Of a DNA stretch of 64,000 nucleotides, positions 59,439-64,000 are shown piece by piece. How positions within the stretch are numbered: position 1 is the first letter of the stretch; each line of letters starts with the position of its first letter. A program made the position numbers and the translations under genes. The notes under the pieces are model-generated. The model was not told where the DNA came from. It saw only the letters and a list, made by a program, of their open reading frames with translations, and did no database searches. The stretch comes from Porodaedalea pini (taxonomy: Eukaryota; Basidiomycota; Agaricomycetes; Hymenochaetales; Hymenochaetaceae): NCBI GenBank assembly GCA_002794775.1, contig NBAY01000033.1, positions 310,001 to 374,000 on the forward strand, written 5' to 3'.

Positions 59439-59672
59439 CATTCTCCGTGCCTCTGTATGTGTATTTAAAAAAAATGAATGTTGAGCCTGAGAGTGCTGGA
59501 ATCTTTTGCTGTTATTTCATGTCGGCGAACAGTATATAACAGCTACTCGATGGATGATATGGTCCGCAGCAATGCGGCGCTACTCTTCGCTGACGCTGCC
59601 GCGCTGAAATGGATGCATGCTGAAGTGAAGAAGTCGTATCCTGTATCCGATGAGTCGGTCTTCAGGTGTACT

Positions 59673-61134
59673 TCATTCAGCACTACGAAACCTCGGAACA
59701 AAAAAGTACGGAGTGAAACGCACCATCCTCAGGATTTGGCTTTTCCAGAGAAGAAAACGAAGCGCATGTCGAATAATTGTATGTAATTCGTGATTTATAA
59801 CGGCAGAGGCAGAGGCAGAACTAGAGCCGGAGTCGGTGTGGGTGTTGGCCTGACATCTCTGCGATGCCTCCGTGACGACTCTTCTGGCAATCGCGTCTGC
59901 TTCTTTCGCAACCGCGACCGCAGACTCGGACTCGGACTCGGAGTCAGAGTCCTGGGACACGAGCATGAGCAGAGTCCGGCGCACGTAGAGCCACAGCGCC
60001 TCGTGGGAGGGATACGCCTGCACCAGATCCAACGCGTGTCGAATGCATTCCGTTGTATATCGTACTTGCAACGATTCTGATTCCGATTCTGCATCTGATT
60101 TTGACTTCAATTCCGAGTCGGACTTGGGATCGGATTGAGGATTGGAGTGGAGAGAGGGATGGGGACGAGGGAGAGTACCGAGCGCCTGAACGACCCGGCA
60201 CGCATAGTCGACCACGGAGTGGTCGGAGACGTGTCGCTCGATCCAGTGTTTGGCGTGTGCGAGCTCGGTCGTCAGAACGGTCGTGAGGTCTGTAAGATGC
60301 GAATCGACGGTGTCTGAACTGACATGGATAGAGGTGGGAATGTTGCTGGACCGGGACCGGCGGGTGTAAGAGGCGAGACAGGACTGGAGGCACAGCGAGC
60401 GATGATGCCATGCATAGTAGTTTCGCGGGTACACCTCGCACGCACGAGCAGCGAGGTCATACTCGACCTGCAGCGCAGCGATAGGTAACTCGACCTTAAC
60501 GAAGTCCTCGTCAGCAGGACCCGGGGGCTTCTGGATCGGTTTTCCGTGTACCTCGCACGGGTCAGAATATATCTGCGTGTACATGCTAGAAAGGAGGGCG
60601 CGCCGATGATGCCAGAGCATGGAGACCTTCGCGCACTGTTTCACGGACAAAAGCGACGCTGTGAAGTCGAGCTCTGCGGTGCAGGCTCGCTTACGCTCGG
60701 TATCTGATCTCGAATTAAAGATAATCGTCTTCCGGATGTTCAGCGCGGTCTGATGCGCGGGGTTCGCGAGGAGGAGGATGCTGGTAAGAGCAAGTGCATC
60801 TTTAGCTTGTCTATCCCCGAGTCCGAATCTGTCTTCAGCTGGAATTGATTGGAGAGTCTGACGATATAATCTGGGCTCTCCCAGAAGTTTGATAGCTGCC
60901 AAATATGTCTTGTACAAGATCTTCTCTGGCACGCCGAGGTTACCTTCGACGAAGAGAAAGGGTGCATGTGCGTTTTGCGGGAAGGATTCGAGCCATTCTT
61001 GTCCGTTACCTGGGATTAATTCGATAGTTGTCCTGCAGACTCGTTAGGACGCTTTGGCTAAAAGAGAGCTCTGGAACTGTTCGTACGTACGGAGAACTGG
61101 AAAGGATATGACCTAGCTTAGTTATATAATCCAT
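59673..61134 (-). CDS. Protein prenyltransferase alpha-repeat protein (PTAR1-like)
   Basis: Two exons (61134-61091 and 61032-59673) give 467 residues. Exon 1 (MDYITKLGHILSSSP) was chosen because a GTACGT donor and CTGCAG acceptor join it in phase to TIELIPGNGQEWLESF. PPTA repeats are visible as W-x-x-R signatures: SMLWHHRRALLSSMY at about residue 155 and YYAWHHRSLCLQSC near 225, with a later HEALWLYVRRTLL repeat. Two low-complexity Ser/Asp/Glu runs (SDSELKSKSDAESESES and DSDSESESES) interrupt the later repeats, coded by GACTCG/GAATCC-type repeats. PTAR1-type proteins pair with RabGGTase beta to prenylate certain SNAREs in animals; that role is not established here. The gene is convergent with HRD3. 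Confidence 0.8.
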
Positions 61135-62170
61135 GCCAGTGAAGGGTGGTTGGGAATCATTGAGAAGACAATATCAATAATAGTTCACTTAGGTACTAAT
61201 TACAGCTGTTTCCAAAAATATGTGCACAGCCCCTGATCACGTGATGTATGATACTTGGTGCTCAAAATGAGAAGGGAAAAAAAAAATAGACTACGTCTTG
61301 AAACTCTTAGAGACAGGCAAATGCTATGTTGCTTGGCCGTTTGGTAAGTTATGGTGTCACTATAATTATGTGAGCTTCTCAAGGTCTGATCAACATTGGT
61401 CATTACAGTATCATTGTCTGGTGGAGGAGGTCGGTTGTAAGATTGCCTGTTCGACGGTTAACTTACTCTCAATAAGAAAAGTGAGGCAGCATATGAGAAT
61501 GATAAGATGAACGACGAGCAAACGTCATTAATATTCCCGCTTCGATGAGAAAATAAAATAGCAGAGGCTGGATCGAAGAGAGACCTTTACGAAAACGGTT
61601 GGATCTACGTCCCTATTTCAAACACGAACCAACAACTCATCTCAAACATGCATGCAAGCGACCTGACGTGGTCGCAGAGGCATGTACGGTGTTTGCAGTT
61701 CTGCTAACAGTCGACTTTATGGCCGTAGTAGTGTTTCAAGAATATAAAGTAGATCGAAAGAACTACGTACTCGACAAGCGGGACGCCTACTTCGATGCTC
61801 CTCAGCGAGTACTGACAATCGGCAACCTTTGTTCATTCGCCTCTTCCGCCAGCTCATCTATCCCGGAGTGTATTTGTGGACAGGGTTCAAGTACTTTTAC
61901 TTATCGACTTGAAGGTAAGCACTTGTCGACGGACGAGGTTATCAGTTCGACTATTGGCCGCTATCCATGCGATGAGGCGGGAACGAGGTCCTTGTCTACG
62001 CACCGCTCCTGCAAATTCTCCCTACGCGCAGGACACGCCTCTCGTCGGTTTAAGCCGTCTGTCTTCTCTCCTCTCCCGTGGACGACGAACGACGACCACT
62101 CGAGCTTGGCCGACGACAGAACATCGCATACGTACCTATCTAGACGTGACGCTTTTGCCTCCATCGCCGC
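61135..62170. other. Uncertain region, possible missed exons
   Basis: A 223-codon frame at 61599-62270 lacks recognisable motifs. In another frame, about 61833-61905, FIRLFRQLIYPGVYLWTGFK looks coding but meets TGA before a GTAAGC donor. A broken or multi-exon gene is possible. Confidence 0.3.
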
Positions 62171-62175
62171 TAGGA

Positions 62176-62430
62176 TAGACCACCCTCCGGAACCATCTTC
62201 CCAGAAATGTCAAACCCCGCGTTTCCCGCCCATACCGCGCCATCAAAATCAACTGCACGCACACGTTTGACGAGTGGCGCGCCTTCTCTACGTCCTTCAC
62301 CGCCCAGCGGTCCGTCGCAGGCAAGTACGGCGTCGACTTCCGGTTTGCGATCGAGCCGAGTGGAGATGAGAAGCAGGCGTTGAGGTTGTTAGATGTGGCG
62401 ACGGCGTGCTTGGGTCTGAGTTTGGTGTAG
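62176..62430 (+). other. Possible last exon of an unrecognised gene
   Basis: After a GGATAG acceptor-like sequence the frame reads as a compact protein end (NHLPRNVKPRVSRPYRAIKI, then FDEWRAFSTSF, GKYGVDFRFAIEPSGD, LLDVATACLGLSLV) and stops at TAG 62428-62430. The amino-acid pattern looks like a real domain end, but no family is recognised and the upstream exons are not clear. Confidence 0.35.
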
Positions 62431-62631
62431 AGAAGTGCAGAGCAGTTTGATTATGTGCATTTCATTTTATTATTATTCGTTCGTTATAGAGGTATTGACG
62501 GTGGGTGACAAACAGCTCGAGAACGCTACCGCGCGTGCACTGAATATTGTACGTTCCTGTGCGCAACGCCTAGTGCGCATACGCAGAAATTCCCGACTTC
62601 CACCTCGACAAACATCCACCTACGCACCTCC

Positions 62632-64000
62632 GTGTCGCCCTCGCGCTCCACAACACCACGCGCCTCCCCAGATCACGACCGCTCGCACGACTATGATGTC
62701 TTTCTTAACCTCGAACAGTCCTTCGACCATGAGCGCGAGTATGAGCACAAGACAACGCCGCTGGACACGGACGTCGACCACGATACCGACACGGAAAGCG
62801 AGCGCGAGCTGCGATTGTCGGACGTGGAGTCCCCATATGCACCGCAGCAGTATGGGATGCCAATGCGCGTGGGGCGGGGAAGAGTTAGGTCAACGTCGAC
62901 GACGGGTTCGACACTGGGCTTCTCGCCGATCACATCGCGCACCAACACCAACACCAACACCAATCCCAAATCACGCACCTCCGTCGCCCCGAATTCGGCC
63001 CTCCGTCCGCCCTACGCGCGACGTGGACCTGCGGCATCTGAGTCCGGTGCGGGTACGGTTGGCGTGTCTTCTGCGGCTAGAGCGAGGGCGAGGACGAGAT
63101 GCATTGGTGCGCCTAGGAGTGAGCCTGACTCTAGCATGAGAACGGGGATGGGAGCAGGGACGGCAAGTGGAGGAGTGGGAGGGACGGGGCCGTATAATAT
63201 TGGACCGTATGGATATCGATATCCTGCGCATCCACCGTACTCGTCTGCATCCGCCGCGGTGCAGGGGAATGTGCAGCCGCTTTCTGCGCTTTCGCAGGCA
63301 CAGGGTTTGGGCCAGAACCAGAACCAAGGTCAGGGAGATAGTCAGGGCCAGGTATACACATCGCGATTCCATGGACAGGCACAAGGTTACGCGACAGGTC
63401 TGGAGGAGGTGCCTGCGCTCATTCATCCCCATTCTAATCCCAATCCGGCCTCAAATATGGATCGGCGCTGGGCCGCGACGGCATCGATAGACAGCGGCGG
63501 CGGGGGTGCAGAGATGGCGGACGTCGAGATGGATATGGATATGGGCGGCTGGGCGCGTGTGTCGGATCCATTGCCGGGGATGGAATTCGGCATCGGGCTG
63601 GGTGGGGGTGCGCAGTTCTCTGGCTCGTACTCGCAGAATCAGAATCAGAATCGCGGACGTGGTCAAGAGACGTACACGCAGGGGCAGGGCAAGGACAGAC
63701 GACGTACCAACAGTAACAACAATCCTATCAGTCTCAGCAGAACCACTACCCGCTTCAGCAACAGCAGCAACAGAACGGGAATGCGGGGATGGGGATGCCG
63801 TATGGCGCGCCGCCGGAGCTGCAGATGCAGTACTACGGACCCAGTCGGAATAGTCGGAATCCAAATCCGAATCCGAATCTGAGTGCGAGTACGAATGCGG
63901 GTTTGGGTATGAGTCCGACTCGGTGAGTGTTCTCTGATGCGTCTTGTGTGCGATGAATGTTGAAAGTTGACTTTCGCGTGGGATAGGTGGAAGGGAAGTA
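62632..64000 (+). CDS. Low-complexity Gln/Asn/Ser-rich protein, partial (runs off the window)
   Basis: An open frame reads Ser/Asp/Glu-rich, then Asn-Thr repeats (TNTNTNTNP), Ala/Arg-rich, Gly/Pro/Tyr-rich and Gln/Asn-rich segments (LGQNQNQGQGDSQGQ, SYSQNQNQNRGRG). Such composition suits a disordered nuclear or cytosolic regulator; there is no recognised domain. The true start is upstream, or in an earlier exon, because the frame is open without an ATG at 62632. An acceptor-like CGCAG lies near 62586. Near 63690-63705 the coding pattern switches to another frame (NGNAGMGMPYGAPPELQMQYY), which runs to a GTGAGT donor at about 63922; the next exon starts near 63987. The gene is therefore either frameshifted there or contains a feature I could not resolve. 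Confidence 0.5.

Noticed and set aside
1..64000. CRISPR arrays, operons or bacterial genes
   Set aside because: No regularly spaced repeats; the genes are intron-rich and individually promoted, as in a fungal nuclear genome.

Overview
The window looks like a nuclear contig of a basidiomycete fungus, most likely an Agaricomycete. Genes sit on both strands and are cut by many 45-75 nt GT-AG introns. The proteins are typical fungal ones: a Zn2Cys6 regulator with the fungal MHR domain, an OPT transporter, FSH-type hydrolases and SFC1. The mobile DNA is a Ty3/gypsy chromovirus and Tad-like LINEs. The order cannot be fixed from sequence alone. There is no sign of bacterial DNA, CRISPR arrays, rRNA or convincing tRNA genes.

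Layout. 0-2.9 kb: 3' half of a chromodomain gypsy element (pol, polypurine tract, 3' LTR) inserted into ORF1 of an older LINE on the opposite strand. 3.0-5.4 kb: F-box paralogue A. 7.1-7.9 kb: Yippee-like zinc protein. 12.3-16.0 kb: 12-exon Zn2Cys6 transcription factor. 20.3-23.6 kb: OPT transporter. 26.0-28.4 kb: F-box paralogue B, an inverted copy of A. 29.1-30.7 kb: membrane J-protein. 31.2-32.6 kb: divergent pair of small unrecognised genes ('gene 1', 'gene 2'). 33.5-34.9 kb: succinate/fumarate carrier SFC1. 35.6-38.3 kb: ERD2 and a VIP36-like cargo lectin, both minus. 38.5-41.2 kb: tandem FSH-type serine hydrolases. 41.6-44.8 kb: transportin KAP104. 46.4-48.7 kb: rearranged second copy of the gene 1/gene 2 locus, split by an 849-bp near-perfect palindrome. 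49.4-55.7 kb: nearly full-length LINE. 55.9-59.4 kb: HRD3/SEL1L. 59.7-61.1 kb: prenyltransferase-alpha-repeat protein. 62.6-64.0 kb: start of a low-complexity Gln/Asn/Ser-rich gene that runs off the window.

How it fits together. Four genes (J-protein, ERD2, L-type lectin, HRD3) act in the early secretory pathway: folding, retrieval, cargo export and ER-associated degradation. They do not form a co-regulated cluster that I can show. The other conserved genes are ordinary housekeeping loci. The accessory parts are the transposon blocks (0-2.9 and 46-55.7 kb), the F-box inverted duplication, and the duplicated gene 1/gene 2 locus. The most unusual object is the palindrome at 47809-48657. The unoccupied paralogous locus at 31.8 kb lets its TA target-site duplication be read directly. 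Long stretches at 8-12, 16-20 and 23.7-26 kb show no gene I can support.

Exon boundaries were inferred by eye from splice signals and family conservation. In most models the exon lengths sum to a multiple of three. No search or alignment program was run.
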